Positions 17,480 to 26,289 of a DNA stretch of 64,000 nucleotides are shown here, piece after piece (position 1 is the first letter of the stretch; every line of letters begins with the position of its first letter). A program made the position numbers and the translations under genes. Origin of the DNA: Salipaludibacillus daqingensis (GTDB lineage Bacteria; Bacillota; Bacilli; Bacillales; Salisediminibacteriaceae). The notes below the pieces were generated by a model, which searched no databases, was not told the origin of the DNA, and was given only the letters and a program-made list of their open reading frames with translations. The DNA lies in NCBI RefSeq assembly GCF_029891575.1, contig NZ_JARZHF010000012.1, positions 62,001 through 126,000 of the forward strand, given 5' to 3'.

Positions 17480-17956
17480 CTACAAATGGTTACTTGAAAA
17501 TCGCTTCAGAAGTTTAATAGTATTAAAGTGCAGACCCTCGTGGTAAAGGGAGAAGCTTAAAAATTCTCCGATCGTCATTAACGTTAATCCGCTACTTGTT
17601 GTATACGGTTCGTTTACTTTTTCATCTATGCGATTTCCTAATTCTTTTTGAATCCGATTTGGTTGCTCTGTAAGCATTTCAAGCAATTTATCAATACTTG
17701 GATGCTCCTCGTTCCAATCATTAGGTTTCGTACCTCTTGCAAATAACCGTTCAAAGTTTTCTGGTAGTTGCATCGCTTCGTTAGCAGCATGAAAAGCTAA
17801 CTTCTCTTGGATAACGTAAATATGCCCTAGGTTCCACCTCACATTGTTGTTAAAATTTTCTGGAACGTTATCCAATTCTTTTTCTGACAGTCCCTTTACA
17901 GCATTCGTCGTAAGCTGACGAACAAATGAAAGTTGCTTAATCACACTTGGATCCAT
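17480..17956 (-). CDS. DinB family protein
   Basis: 158 residues with a four-helix DinB/YfiT pattern. Histidines placed as metal ligands occur in RWNLGHIYVIQEK near residue 45 and in SLYHEGLHFNTIKLL near the C-terminus. DinB-fold proteins are metal-dependent, often bacillithiol-linked transferases in Bacilli; the substrate is unknown. Two ATG codons are adjacent and the second fits GGAGAG better. Stands alone between selC and a GNAT gene. Confidence 0.78.
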   Translation of the reverse strand: MDPSVIKQLSFVRQLTTNAVKGLSEKELDNVPENFNNNVRWNLGHIYVIQEKLAFHAANEAMQLPENFERLFARGTKPNDWNEEHPSIDKLLEMLTEQPNRIQKELGNRIDEKVNEPYTTSSGLTLMTIGEFLSFSLYHEGLHFNTIKLLKRFSSNHL

Positions 17957-18301
17957 CATATCTCTCCATTCTTTTATTTTCCCCTTTTAAAAAGTGTATA
18001 TAAGTCTTTTTAATAGGAATCATGAAATAGTATATTCAACCAACTCAAATAGTTTCCGCTCTTCCGATTTTCAACTAATATTTATGAAACATATGACATT
18101 TCTGAAAAGTGAATAGTTTATTGATCCATAAAATCAGTCTAGACTATAATTTTCTATCTTGTAGTGAACTACTATTTAGTAAAGTTCACCATATTTAAAA
18201 TTCTCTTTCTAATTGTCATTGTGTCGATTTTATAAATATACTTTTGGCTCATTTATTGATAAACTCAACACTATAAATCGATTGAGAGGAGAGGTTACAA
18301 T
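17957..18301. other. AT-rich interval without a gene
   Basis: I see no ORF with a ribosome site on either strand. It should contain divergent promoters for the DinB and GNAT genes; none could be placed with confidence. Confidence 0.4.
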
Positions 18302-18850
18302 TTGATTATTCGACAAGCAAAACTAGATGATTGGAAAGGTATTGCCCACGTCCATGTTGACTGTCTTCATTCAGCATACTCCGAGACTTTACCTTCTAAC
18401 ACTCTAGAAAAGTTTACTTATATAGACCGTGAAAAAAGATGGCAAAAAGATCTTCAAAAATCGATAAATGGCGGAACGATGACGTATGTAGCAGAAGATC
18501 AAAACAATGAAATCGTAGGATTTGCATTAGGTGGGACGATGAGAGATGCTCGGTTACGGATTAAATACACAGGGGAAATTTATGGGTTGTATGTCCACCC
18601 CGATTATCAAGGGCAAGGTCTTGGTAAAAAACTATTCGAAAGTGTAGCAGAGCACCTTGCATCCGTCCACTTTTCTTCTATGGCATTATGGACGTTTGGA
18701 AATCTTGACTCATGTTCATTTTTCAAACACCTTGCCGGACAACAAGTATATGAAAAGAAAACAACGGTAGGTGGGAAAGAATTAGTAGAATACGCCTATG
18801 GATGGGATGACATAAACTCTCTTACCGTGTTATCGGAAGATCTGAATTAA
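18302..18850 (+). CDS. GNAT family N-acetyltransferase
   Basis: 182 residues with a full GNAT core: IRQAKLDDWKGIAHVHV at the start, then IYGLYVHPDYQGQGLGKKLFESV carrying the acetyl-CoA-binding Q-x-x-G-x-G/A loop. The start is a TTG behind GAGAGGAGAGG. Substrate unknown. Transcribed alone. Confidence 0.82.
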   Translation: MIIRQAKLDDWKGIAHVHVDCLHSAYSETLPSNTLEKFTYIDREKRWQKDLQKSINGGTMTYVAEDQNNEIVGFALGGTMRDARLRIKYTGEIYGLYVHPDYQGQGLGKKLFESVAEHLASVHFSSMALWTFGNLDSCSFFKHLAGQQVYEKKTTVGGKELVEYAYGWDDINSLTVLSEDLN

Positions 18851-18980
18851 CAACAGAAAGGGTGGCTGACGTTTCACAGCTACTCTTTCTTTACTCGTTC
18901 TTTCTGATTTTTAGATAACAAAAACTAATTCGTATGACAATGAATTGTTGCATAGGAATTCTACCCTTCTCCATTCCATT

Positions 18981-19323
18981 TTAACAGCATAAGCTTATTG
19001 TTATTGCTAATGTCCCACATTGGTTTTCTTTTTCAGGTGAATAGATCTCATAAATGGTTTCCAACATCTCATCCATTGGTTTTCCTTCACAATTTAATTC
19101 TTGAAATGGAATGTCTTCATACATTTGCTTAAAATTTTTGTACTTTCTAAGGTTGATCACTTCAACAATAATCGTATCTTTTTGGGATGATAATTTTTGA
19201 AATTCAATCCTATCACCTACCTTAATTTTTCTTCTCTTTTCATCATTTAAACGGATCTCAACTGCTTTTTTTCCTTGTTTGACTGCATCAAAATATTCTT
19301 CATAACCTCATTTTATGTACCAT
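18981..19323 (-). pseudogene. Frameshifted ASCH-domain protein gene
   Basis: A ribosome site (AAAGGAG) and ATG at 19323 start the reading MVHKMRL, which stops at a TGA. In the next frame the protein continues EEYFDAVKQGKKAVEIRLND, then KVGDRIEF and a C-terminal block to a TAA at 18981. This is a typical ASCH/PUA-like RNA-binding domain. The simplest repair is restoring two bases in TTAT(AT)GAAGAA, as if a TA dinucleotide was lost. Length (343 bp) is off by one base from a whole reading frame. Either a recent pseudogene or an assembly error. Confidence 0.8.
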
Positions 19324-19508
19324 TCATTTCTCCTTTTTCTGAACATCTGACCAAGTAAAAGTAATATAACTGTAAGAATCCTTTTAACTTATTCAACATC
19401 TGAGAAAGGACCTCCTTTGTTTTTTACAATAATATAGGAATGATTATTGTATTTGATTAGAATAAATGAATAATGAACGATACCTAGACATATTTTTGGA
19501 GGGGAATA

Positions 19509-20261
19509 ATGACAAAGCCTATGATCGGAGTCTTACCATTGTACGATGCAGCTAAAGATAGTTATTGGATGTTACCTGGCTATATGAAAGGGTTGGAGGA
19601 GACGGGAGGAATACCAGTGATGCTTCCCCTAACGACTAATAAAGAAGATATTTTCGATATTGCCAAATCATTTGATGGTTTTCTATTTACGGGAGGTCAA
19701 GATGTTCATCCAGCAATGTATGGAGAAGAACGAGAAATATTTTGTGGAGAAACTTGTACTGAAAGAGATGAAATGGAGAAATTACTATTTAACCGACTAA
19801 TGGAATTGGACAAACCGGTCCTCGGTATTTGTCGCGCTATCCAATTATTTAATGTTCTCTTAGGAGGAACGCTTTATCAAGATATCCCATCTCAGCGTAA
19901 GTCGGATGAAGTGATTGCACACAAACAACATCCGCCATATGATAAACCCGTTCACGACATTTTTATAAAAAAAGAAAGTCTACTGCATTCCATCGTAAAA
20001 ACAGATGTGATGAAAGTTAATAGCTATCACCATCAAGGAATTAAAACGCTCTCTCCCCATTTAACTTCGATAGCAAAAGCACCTGATGACTTAATTGAAG
20101 CGGTTTCTATGCGAAATAAAAAATTTATCTTAGCTGTTCAATGGCATCCAGAGTTTAGCTATAAATCGGACGAGCACAATTTCAGCTTATTTAAAGGATT
20201 TGTAGAGCAGATTAAAAACATGATGAGTAGTGATACAAAACGAACATCTGCACAGGGTTAG
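19509..20261 (+). CDS. Class I glutamine amidotransferase-like hydrolase (peptidase C26)
   Basis: 250 residues of the gamma-glutamyl-GABA hydrolase (PuuD-like) family. The nucleophile Cys is in VLGICRAIQLFNVLLGGTL and the catalytic His in AVQWHPEFSY; FTGGQDVHPAMYGEE and YHHQGIK are other family blocks. Cleaves gamma-glutamyl amides; the natural substrate here is not evident. A GGAGGGG site precedes the ATG. Confidence 0.85.
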   Translation: MTKPMIGVLPLYDAAKDSYWMLPGYMKGLEETGGIPVMLPLTTNKEDIFDIAKSFDGFLFTGGQDVHPAMYGEEREIFCGETCTERDEMEKLLFNRLMELDKPVLGICRAIQLFNVLLGGTLYQDIPSQRKSDEVIAHKQHPPYDKPVHDIFIKKESLLHSIVKTDVMKVNSYHHQGIKTLSPHLTSIAKAPDDLIEAVSMRNKKFILAVQWHPEFSYKSDEHNFSLFKGFVEQIKNMMSSDTKRTSAQG

Positions 20262-20405
20262 TATTTGTTATTTGATGTTTTATATGCGAAGCGGCTTTTT
20301 GGGGAATCGATTGAAATCGGTCTTTTTATTCAGGGTATCTTTCCTTCCTTAGGGAAAGATAAAAGATGTATCACCTGTTGAAAACATTTCAAGGAGGCCT
20401 TCACA

Positions 20406-20906
20406 ATGAGCTTTTTCGATTGGTTTAACGAGAAAGAAGAACCGCAGAAAAATAAGCGAAAAGAAAAACGTGATGCATCTCAAGTAACAGATACAGAATT
20501 CGCTTCGGAGAATGCACACTTAGATCTTCGTGAAGAAGAACTGGATATTGACAAAGATCGCATGGAAACTGGAGAAGTTGCTGTTCATAAGGATATTACG
20601 GAAGAAGAGCAAACCGTTAACGTTCCCGTATCCCATGATCAAGTAGTCATTGAACAAAAATCTGTGGATCACGAACCAACAGATGAACCTATCACAGAGG
20701 AAGAAACGGTTCATATCCCAGTTACAGCAGAAGAAGTCGATGTCGATAAACACACGGTTATCACAGGGGAAATTTCTGCCGAGAAGCGGGATGTGGAAGA
20801 AACAGAACAAGTTCGAGATGTCATTCACAAAGAAGTTGCAGATGTAGACGTTAAGGGAGAAGCAGATGTTAAAACAAAAGGTGATACAACCTTAGATAGA
20901 GAATAA
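20406..20906 (+). CDS. YsnF/AvaK domain (DUF2382) protein, soluble
   Basis: 166 highly charged residues. From about residue 36 it carries the YsnF/AvaK repeat pattern: LREEELDIDKDRMETGEV, then VNVPVSHDQVVIEQ and VHIPVTAEEVDVDKHTVITG. Domains of this type are linked to general stress proteins in Bacillus; function is not established. AAGGAGG precedes the ATG and a strong terminator follows. A paralogue lies directly downstream. Confidence 0.82.
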   Translation: MSFFDWFNEKEEPQKNKRKEKRDASQVTDTEFASENAHLDLREEELDIDKDRMETGEVAVHKDITEEEQTVNVPVSHDQVVIEQKSVDHEPTDEPITEEETVHIPVTAEEVDVDKHTVITGEISAEKRDVEETEQVRDVIHKEVADVDVKGEADVKTKGDTTLDRE

Positions 20907-20928
20907 ATCTCGTTGGAATTTCCTTGGG

Positions 20929-20974
20929 GTGACTTTAAAGGTAACGATTACCTTTTCAGTCACTTCTTTTTTTT
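20929..20974 (+). terminator. Terminator after the first YsnF-type gene
   Basis: GTGACTTTAAAGGTAA pairs with TTACCTTTTCAGTCAC (one mismatch) and a long T-run follows. Confidence 0.85.
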
Positions 20975-21027
20975 CATATTAATAACATTATGGAACATAA
21001 TAATAAAAAACTTCAGGAGGAATATCA

Positions 21028-21534
21028 ATGGTTAAATATGTTGTTACAGGAGCCATCATAGGATATATTATTGCATGGATATTGAATGTGCCCGTCTCAG
21101 GAGGGCTAGTTCTTGGAGCTGCAGTAGGCGGCATGAGTTATACGTTTCAACTGAACAGAAAATCATCCAGAGAAGAAACATTAGAATCCGATGATGATAA
21201 AAAGATGCAACTTAAAGAAGAACAGTTACATGTTCGTAAAAATCGTGTCCAAACAAACGAAGTTGACATTCGCAAAGATGTGATTGAAGAACAGAAAACA
21301 TTCTCCATCCCTGTTAGACGAGAAGAAATGGTTATTGAATCTGGCGATGAAGAAGAATTCCGAATTCCTTTAAAAGAAGAACAGATTGAAATTAATAAGG
21401 AGCCAGTTAAAATAAATGACGTTTCTGTTTCTAAACGTCAAAAAAATGAAGTTGAACAAGTAACGGACACGTTAAAAAAAGAAAAAGCAGCTATAAAAAC
21501 GGACGGTAAAGTAGATATTCAAGAGCATAAATAA
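21028..21534 (+). CDS. YsnF/AvaK domain (DUF2382) protein with membrane anchor
   Basis: 168 residues. Residues 1-40 form a hydrophobic hairpin (VTGAIIGYIIAWIL and GGLVLGAAVGGMSY), followed by the YsnF/AvaK pattern LKEEQLHVRKNRVQTNEVDI, FSIPVRREEMVIE and RIPLKEEQIEINKEPV. It is a tandem paralogue of the upstream gene but has gained, or kept, a membrane anchor, so one form is cytosolic and one membrane-bound. AGGAGG precedes the ATG. Confidence 0.82.
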   Translation: MVKYVVTGAIIGYIIAWILNVPVSGGLVLGAAVGGMSYTFQLNRKSSREETLESDDDKKMQLKEEQLHVRKNRVQTNEVDIRKDVIEEQKTFSIPVRREEMVIESGDEEEFRIPLKEEQIEINKEPVKINDVSVSKRQKNEVEQVTDTLKKEKAAIKTDGKVDIQEHK

Positions 21535-21540
21535 ATAATA

Positions 21541-21566
21541 TCAAATGAGGGACGTCCCTCATTTGA
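21541..21566. terminator. Perfect 26-bp palindrome between convergent genes
   Basis: TCAAATGAGGGAC is followed by its exact reverse complement; it can terminate from both sides although the T-run is weak. Confidence 0.65.
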
Positions 21567-21606
21567 TCATTTACGTATTATCACATTAACTATTTTTTTC
21601 TTGAAA

Positions 21607-22029
21607 TTACGGTTCCCAACCTAATTCATCGCTTTCAATTAATTGATAAAGTTCATTGTCACTGACTATTTCATAACTGCCAGAGTAACCTAAATGTGCC
21701 CCATTTTCACCTAAACCTAAATCATAAACATTTTTATTATCCGTATGAATAACTATCATATAATCAATTTTGGGAATTTCGTTGGATTTTTTCATCTCCA
21801 TATTTAAAGGTTCTGACATTAGTTTTTCTATTCGTTCCTTATCTTCTGTCTTGAATTGACTATTTGCACGCATATTATCAATTTTAATTTTCTTTATTGT
21901 TTCCTCTTCACCTATCATCTCTGACATAACGTCTTCATATGTTGTATTTTTCATTTTATCGTATATAAAAACTCCGGTAACAATAAGAATAACGCTCAAA
22001 GCTAATTTAATCATACTGCTTTTTTTCAT
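21607..22029 (-). CDS. Membrane-anchored small protein, unknown
   Basis: 140 residues with one N-terminal membrane helix (MIKLALSVILIVTGVFIYD) and a predicted extracytoplasmic domain of about 115 residues ending in DNELYQLIESDELGWEP. No cysteine lipobox. I do not recognise the family with certainty; small Bacillus proteins with this layout are often annotated DUF5301 or hypothetical. GAGGAGAAGG precedes the ATG. Lies downstream of a GNAT gene on the same strand and may be cotranscribed. Confidence 0.6.
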   Translation of the reverse strand: MKKSSMIKLALSVILIVTGVFIYDKMKNTTYEDVMSEMIGEEETIKKIKIDNMRANSQFKTEDKERIEKLMSEPLNMEMKKSNEIPKIDYMIVIHTDNKNVYDLGLGENGAHLGYSGSYEIVSDNELYQLIESDELGWEP

Positions 22030-22062
22030 ATCTACCTTCTCCTCAAAACATCCATCGTAATT

Positions 22063-22626
22063 CTAATATGATTCTTTATTAAGCCACTCATCTTTTAACA
22101 ATCCATAAATAATTCTATTAAAGTACTTGCCGTTAAGTTTTTCGTAATCTCTAATTTCTCCTTCCTTCTTAAATCCTAACCGTTCTGGTAAAGCCTTACT
22201 TTTTAAGTTTTCCGTTGCAACGTTTATTTCTACTTTATTTAATTGTAAATTGTTAAATGCGTGTTCTATTAATAATTTACTTGCCTGAGTTGCTAAACCT
22301 ATTCCCTGATAATTCTCCCCTAACCAATATCCTATTTCTGTTTTGTTGTTCGATAAATCAATATACAAATATCCAATAGAACCAGCAAGTTTTCCTTTAT
22401 GCCAAATACCAGCCCAATACCCATTATTAGATGCAAATCTATTCAGAGATTTTTCAATAAATTCTCTCGTGTCTTGGATTTTAGTTGTTGCCGCAGGAAA
22501 ATGAAGCCATTCACCTAAACTTAAACGATTTTCATCTATTAAATGATATAATTCTTCAGCATGCCTTTCTTCTAATAAAGCTATGTATGTCTTTTTATCT
22601 ATCGTTACTTTAAACAAATGATTCAT
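22063..22626 (-). CDS. RimJ/RimL-type N-acetyltransferase
   Basis: 187 residues. Typical RimL layout: LSLGEWLHFP early, GYLYIDLSNNKTEIGYWLGENYQGIGLATQASKLL with the acetyl-CoA loop, and ATENLKSKALPERLGFKKEGEIRDYEKLNG near the end. B. subtilis YdaF is a relative that acetylates ribosomal protein targets in other species, but the target here is unknown. Confidence 0.85.
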   Translation of the reverse strand: MNHLFKVTIDKKTYIALLEERHAEELYHLIDENRLSLGEWLHFPAATTKIQDTREFIEKSLNRFASNNGYWAGIWHKGKLAGSIGYLYIDLSNNKTEIGYWLGENYQGIGLATQASKLLIEHAFNNLQLNKVEINVATENLKSKALPERLGFKKEGEIRDYEKLNGKYFNRIIYGLLKDEWLNKESY

Positions 22627-22767
22627 CCTTTCCTAAGTAAATTTATAGAAACGTTTTAAGCTAGTTTCAATTTTAGCATAATTACCCAAATGACATGCTA
22701 TTTATCCTCCTTTGATTTTTACTCCTATTCATTTCTTCAACCATTATCGAAAACTCATAACAATCAT

Positions 22768-22800
22768 TAAAAAACATGGAGATAAGAAAATCCCCATGTG
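22768..22800 (-). terminator. Hairpin downstream of a gene remnant
   Basis: On the minus strand ACATGGGGA pairs with TCTCCATGT and is followed by TTTTT. Confidence 0.7.
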
Positions 22801-22833
22801 TAGATTTGATACTTTTTATATTTTATACTGATT

Positions 22834-22968
22834 TTAAATCGACATTTTAAAAGCTTTAACGATAATCCCATCATTTGCAGAAATCGATAAATGATAATGC
22901 TGTTTAATCGCATCTAAGTCCGTTGTATCTCCAAATCCTGGCGTTTGATATAAACCTCCACCCCCTCG
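22834..22968 (-). pseudogene. C-terminal gene fragment, family not recognised
   Basis: An open stretch of 44 codons between a TAG and a TAA reads GGGGLYQTPGFGDTTDLD and ends ANDGIIVKAFKMSI. It looks protein-like and is followed by a proper terminator, but there is no usable start codon after the TAG. Probably the tail of a lost gene left beside the methyltransferase gene. The rest of 22627-22981 holds nothing recognisable. Confidence 0.4.
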
Positions 22969-22981
22969 CTAAGATGTAGAA

Positions 22982-23764
22982 TCACTTTGCTATTTTTTTG
23001 CAAATATAAATCATCTCATTACTAGCATTAGTTAATGGTGTCTCATTCCAATCTCCATAAACATGGACTATCTCAAATCCACTACTATTTAGTAAGCGTT
23101 CCATTTCTTTTGGAAAAACGTACCGTAAACTCAACTCTGTTTTGGATTCCTTGATTATATTCCCTTCATTGTTAATAAATCTTCTTGTCGTTTCATTATG
23201 CTGAAGCTGAGTAATGGAATCATACTCACTTTTTAAATAGACCTCTACTTTATATTTTGTTTCAGAATCTTCATAAGTTCTCCAATATTTGTTTTCGCTT
23301 GACTCCACTAATTCATCCTCCGAAGGAAACCTTGTTCCGAAGATGAATATTCCACCCATCACCAAATGTTTATTTACCGACTCTAAAAACTTGTCCTGGG
23401 CATGATTCGTTAAAAAGTGTTGGAACGAGTTTCCTATCGAATAAATGAAATGACTTTTTATATTTAAATGAAGTTGAGTGCAGTCTTGTTGAATAAAATC
23501 TATAGATAGATTTTGTTTCAAAGACTTTTTAATTGCTTCATCTAGCATCTTTTTTTCTAAATCAACACCTATAACGTTGTATCCTTTGTTTGCTAAAGGA
23601 ATGGTGGCTCTTCCAGTCCCACATGCTAAATCAATGATTGTGCCTTTTACCCTAGAAGCCCACTTCAATATTAATGCTATATCCTGTTGAAAAGGTTCAT
23701 TTTCCTTATCATATAAAACAGGATCATTGTATTCATCTAAATTATCATTTATATATTTTTTCAA
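22982..23764 (-). CDS. Class I SAM-dependent methyltransferase
   Basis: About 260 residues. Motif I is IDLACGTGRATIPLANKG with the following GVDLEKKML acidic strand; motif around FIYSIGNSFQHFL corresponds to the post-II region. The TTG at 23764 (LKKYINDN) fits the GGAGTG site best. Acceptor substrate unknown. Confidence 0.8.
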   Translation of the reverse strand: MKKYINDNLDEYNDPVLYDKENEPFQQDIALILKWASRVKGTIIDLACGTGRATIPLANKGYNVIGVDLEKKMLDEAIKKSLKQNLSIDFIQQDCTQLHLNIKSHFIYSIGNSFQHFLTNHAQDKFLESVNKHLVMGGIFIFGTRFPSEDELVESSENKYWRTYEDSETKYKVEVYLKSEYDSITQLQHNETTRRFINNEGNIIKESKTELSLRYVFPKEMERLLNSSGFEIVHVYGDWNETPLTNASNEMIYICKKIAK

Positions 23765-23840
23765 AAAAATCACTCCTAAAAACACTTTAACTTCCTATAT
23801 ATTCATTTACTTTAACATATTTCCAATGCAATAAGGGTTT

Positions 23841-23884
23841 GACTCGGCGAACTCGAGAATGCTACTCGAGTAAACTTCGAGTCG
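23841..23884. repeat. Clustered CTCGAG inverted repeats
   Basis: GACTCG (23841) pairs with CGAGTC (23878), enclosing two copies of ACTCGAG, itself near-palindromic. It lies in the interval upstream of the LD-carboxypeptidase gene. Confidence 0.5.
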
Positions 23885-24025
23885 TTATGAAAGGAATTAA
23901 TTAGAGGGAAAGAATCAAAAAATTTTTAAAAACACCTTATAAAAAATAGTTTTTTTCATATAGTTATAAATAAAACGGCACTGTATTTTACGGATTTATG
24001 ATGTGAATAAATGGGGAGGAATAGA

Positions 24026-24949
24026 ATGGGAAATAGACCACCACTGTTGCAAGCAGGAGATTCTATTGGATTAGTTACTCCAGGAAGTCCTATCGATGCT
24101 AATATGATTAATGCTAGAGCTCAAAACTTGAGTGAAATGGGTTTTAATATCGTATTTGGACAAAATGTTTACTCATTTGATGGTATTGTAGCTGCTCCGG
24201 CTGAACAAAGAGCTGAAGATATCATGAACATGTTCATAAATCCGGATGTTAAAATGATTATGACGACAAGAGGAGGAACAGGCGTTCAAACCCTTCTTCC
24301 ATATTTAGACTTTGATGTCATAAGGAATAACCCTAAAATAATCTCAGGTTACAGTGACATCACTGTACTACTTAATGCTTTGTATCAATTTAGTAATTTG
24401 ATTACCTTTCATAGCCTCATGCTGATTGATTTCAGATTAGATACACCTGCATATAATTATAATCAATTTTTCGAAGCTACTTCTACATTGATTTCTCCTA
24501 GATCCATCCAAAACCCACCCAACATGCCACTCACTAGTTTAGTACAAGGAAACGTAACGGCCCCTATCGTTGGTGGAAACATGACGTCTCTTGTCAACAC
24601 ACTAGGTACACCATATGAAATTGAAACCACTGGAAAAATACTATTTCTAGAAGAAATCAATGCTCCTACTAATATGATTTATCGATATTTCACTCAACTA
24701 TCTATGGCAGGTAAATTTCAAGATTGTATCGGGATTGTTATGGGGGAATGTACGAATTGTCTCGTATCTTATGGAACAACTTACACAGATTTAATAAATA
24801 ATTGGTTAGTCCTTCTAGGAAAACCGCTGATGGTCAACCTTGCTACTGGACACGGATTTTATAAAGCAGCCATTCCAATAGGTGCTACCGTTAATCTTGA
24901 TACAACAGAAAATACAATATCTGTGCTTGAGCCCTCTGTATCTAGTTAA
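24026..24949 (+). CDS. LD-carboxypeptidase family protein (S66)
   Basis: About 307 residues of the S66 family (LdcA/MccF). The nucleophile Ser is in IISGYSDITVLLNAL, and the dyad Glu and His are expected in KILFLEEINAP and LATGHGFYKAAIPIG. TTRGGTGVQTLLPYLDFD is another family block. Such enzymes trim peptidoglycan tetrapeptides or inactivate microcin C-like peptides; the choice cannot be made here. The ATG at 24026 is preferred because an earlier ATG overlaps the GGGGAGGA site. Confidence 0.85.
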   Translation: MGNRPPLLQAGDSIGLVTPGSPIDANMINARAQNLSEMGFNIVFGQNVYSFDGIVAAPAEQRAEDIMNMFINPDVKMIMTTRGGTGVQTLLPYLDFDVIRNNPKIISGYSDITVLLNALYQFSNLITFHSLMLIDFRLDTPAYNYNQFFEATSTLISPRSIQNPPNMPLTSLVQGNVTAPIVGGNMTSLVNTLGTPYEIETTGKILFLEEINAPTNMIYRYFTQLSMAGKFQDCIGIVMGECTNCLVSYGTTYTDLINNWLVLLGKPLMVNLATGHGFYKAAIPIGATVNLDTTENTISVLEPSVSS

Positions 24950-24994
24950 CATGAGGATTGTTTCATATAAAAGTAATGCTTATTTACAACAAAC

Positions 24995-25027
24995 GAAGAG
25001 GGAACTCCTAAGCGCGAGTTCCCTTCA
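24995..25027 (+). terminator. Terminator after the LD-carboxypeptidase gene
   Basis: GAAGAGGGAACTC pairs with GAGTTCCCTTC. Weak T-run. Confidence 0.65.
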
Positions 25028-25073
25028 TTATAAAAAGCCGCTTTTTATATATTTACAGTGAATTTGTTACAGC

Positions 25074-25544
25074 TTATTTATTATATTGAACATTCCACGA
25101 AACCATGTAAGTAACCACTTGTGTTAGTGGGAGTAAAAAAAAGATAATTATAGGGTAGTATGGAATCGTTTCAGATATAAACGGATAAAACAGAAGCAAA
25201 CTAGCAATGATAGGAGTCGCATACATCATGCTGACATATGCCCTCCTAGTAGCTCGGCTAGTAATTTCCTTTTCTCGTTCATCACTTTCTTCAAATTCAT
25301 CAGGTAATAGCAAAGATTTTGACCATAATTTATTTTTCTTCTTACTAAAACTTATGATGGAAACGATGCTTCCTACAAAAATAAGAATGATTAATGGTAA
25401 AATATTTAGTTCAAACATAACAGAGCGACTCGAATCATTAAAATATTTAGAAATATCAACTGATGCATAATAAAATGAAGTCAGTGCCCACCCAAACAAT
25501 ACTAGTAATAAAACGGAGATCAACACATTCCGATAAATGCTCAT
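25074..25544 (-). CDS. Four-helix membrane protein paired with an HTH regulator
   Basis: 156 residues with about four membrane helices and a cytosolic loop EFEESDEREKEITSRATRRAY, which resembles the DUF2178-type D-E-R-x-x-x-I motif. Proteins like this are usually encoded next to a short Cro/CI-type regulator, as here: its start codon overlaps the stop of the HTH gene by four bases (ATGA), so the two are translationally coupled. The function of these pairs is not known. Confidence 0.72.
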   Translation of the reverse strand: MSIYRNVLISVLLLVLFGWALTSFYYASVDISKYFNDSSRSVMFELNILPLIILIFVGSIVSIISFSKKKNKLWSKSLLLPDEFEESDEREKEITSRATRRAYVSMMYATPIIASLLLFYPFISETIPYYPIIIFFLLPLTQVVTYMVSWNVQYNK

Positions 25545-25750
25545 TGATTATCCTCCTCCAAAAAAAATATTTCTTCCATTTGCAAATCAAATATTCTTGC
25601 AATATTCATGGCCAGTAAAAGCGAAGGTGTATAACTTCCCTTTTCCAAAGCTACGATCGTTTGCCTCGTAACATTTACAGATTCTGCAAGAGAACCTTGC
25701 GTTAAATGATGCTTCGCTCTTAATTCTTTGACTCGGTTTTTTATTATCAT
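25541..25750 (-). CDS. Short Cro/CI-type HTH regulator
   Basis: 69 residues, essentially one HTH_3 domain: RVKELRAKHHLTQGSLAESV, then TRQTIVALEKGSYTPSLLLAMNIARIF. It belongs to the short YvaO/YozG-like group. The ATG at 25750 is preferred over a GTG that overlaps the AAGGGTGG site. Likely controls its own operon with the membrane protein. Confidence 0.85.
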   Translation of the reverse strand: MIIKNRVKELRAKHHLTQGSLAESVNVTRQTIVALEKGSYTPSLLLAMNIARIFDLQMEEIFFLEEDNQ

Positions 25751-25816
25751 AAAAACCACCCTTTTAACTAATCAACACCTCAATTGTAAATTAAACCATA
25801 CTTTTTGTAAAGTTAA

Positions 25817-25999
25817 CTATACATTTTTAAAAATATCACACCTGATTTTTTCGATTCCGTCTGTTTCAGGACACTCGTTTCCAAATTCCGTGACGACTGT
25901 CCCGACGTGAAACCCAAATCATTCGCATGTTTTGATATCCTGAAGAATAGTATATAAGTAGTCATTTTTTTGTTTACCACCATTCTTAAAAGATTTCAT
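25817..25999 (-). CDS. Candidate third selenoprotein or nonsense-disrupted small gene
   Basis: An ATG at 25999 opens a 60-codon frame ending in TAG, interrupted once by TGA at codon 27 (25919-25921). The protein reads MKSFKNGGKQKNDYLYTILQ, then DIKTCEU, then FGFHVGTVVTEFGNECPETD and a terminal GIEKIRCDIFKNV. Coding character continues unchanged across the TGA, giving C-x-U, with two further Cys. After the UGA an imperfect nine-pair hairpin with AGUC loop starts about 20 bases downstream, within SECIS range. GAGG precedes the ATG but is close to it. The family is not recognised; a TGG-to-TGA pseudogene is the main alternative. Confidence 0.4.
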
Positions 26000-26289
26000 A
26001 AACCTCACTTGTTGCTATAACAAGAAATTTATCCTCATTCCAATTTTAGAAAAAAACTTTTACTTACATATAAACTTCGCTTTATGCCATACCTCAATCT
26101 ACAACTTTTTAAATCAGCAATTCTGAGATTTTTAATATTATAAAAGTTCAATGAATCTATTCATAGAGAATAATCTTCTTGCAACTCAAGAATGTTCTTT
26201 AGAGCGATAAACCTCACTCATGAATTTACCGAAAGTTACATGGCTGATGATAGGACAGTAATAATAGATTAATGAAGGGAGGTTCTGTG

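Noticed and set aside
17326-17517. Plus-strand 63-codon ORF after selC
   Set aside because: No ribosome site, Thr/Tyr/Ser-rich composition typical of AT-rich non-coding DNA, and it runs into the end of the DinB gene on the other strand.
18981-19323. Sec readthrough at the TGA in the ASCH gene
   Set aside because: The sequence after the TGA in the same frame meets another stop within a few codons, while the domain continues in a different frame; a frameshift explains it.
24011-24025. Upstream ATG for the LD-carboxypeptidase
   Set aside because: That ATG is part of the GGGGAGGA ribosome site of the next ATG at 24026.
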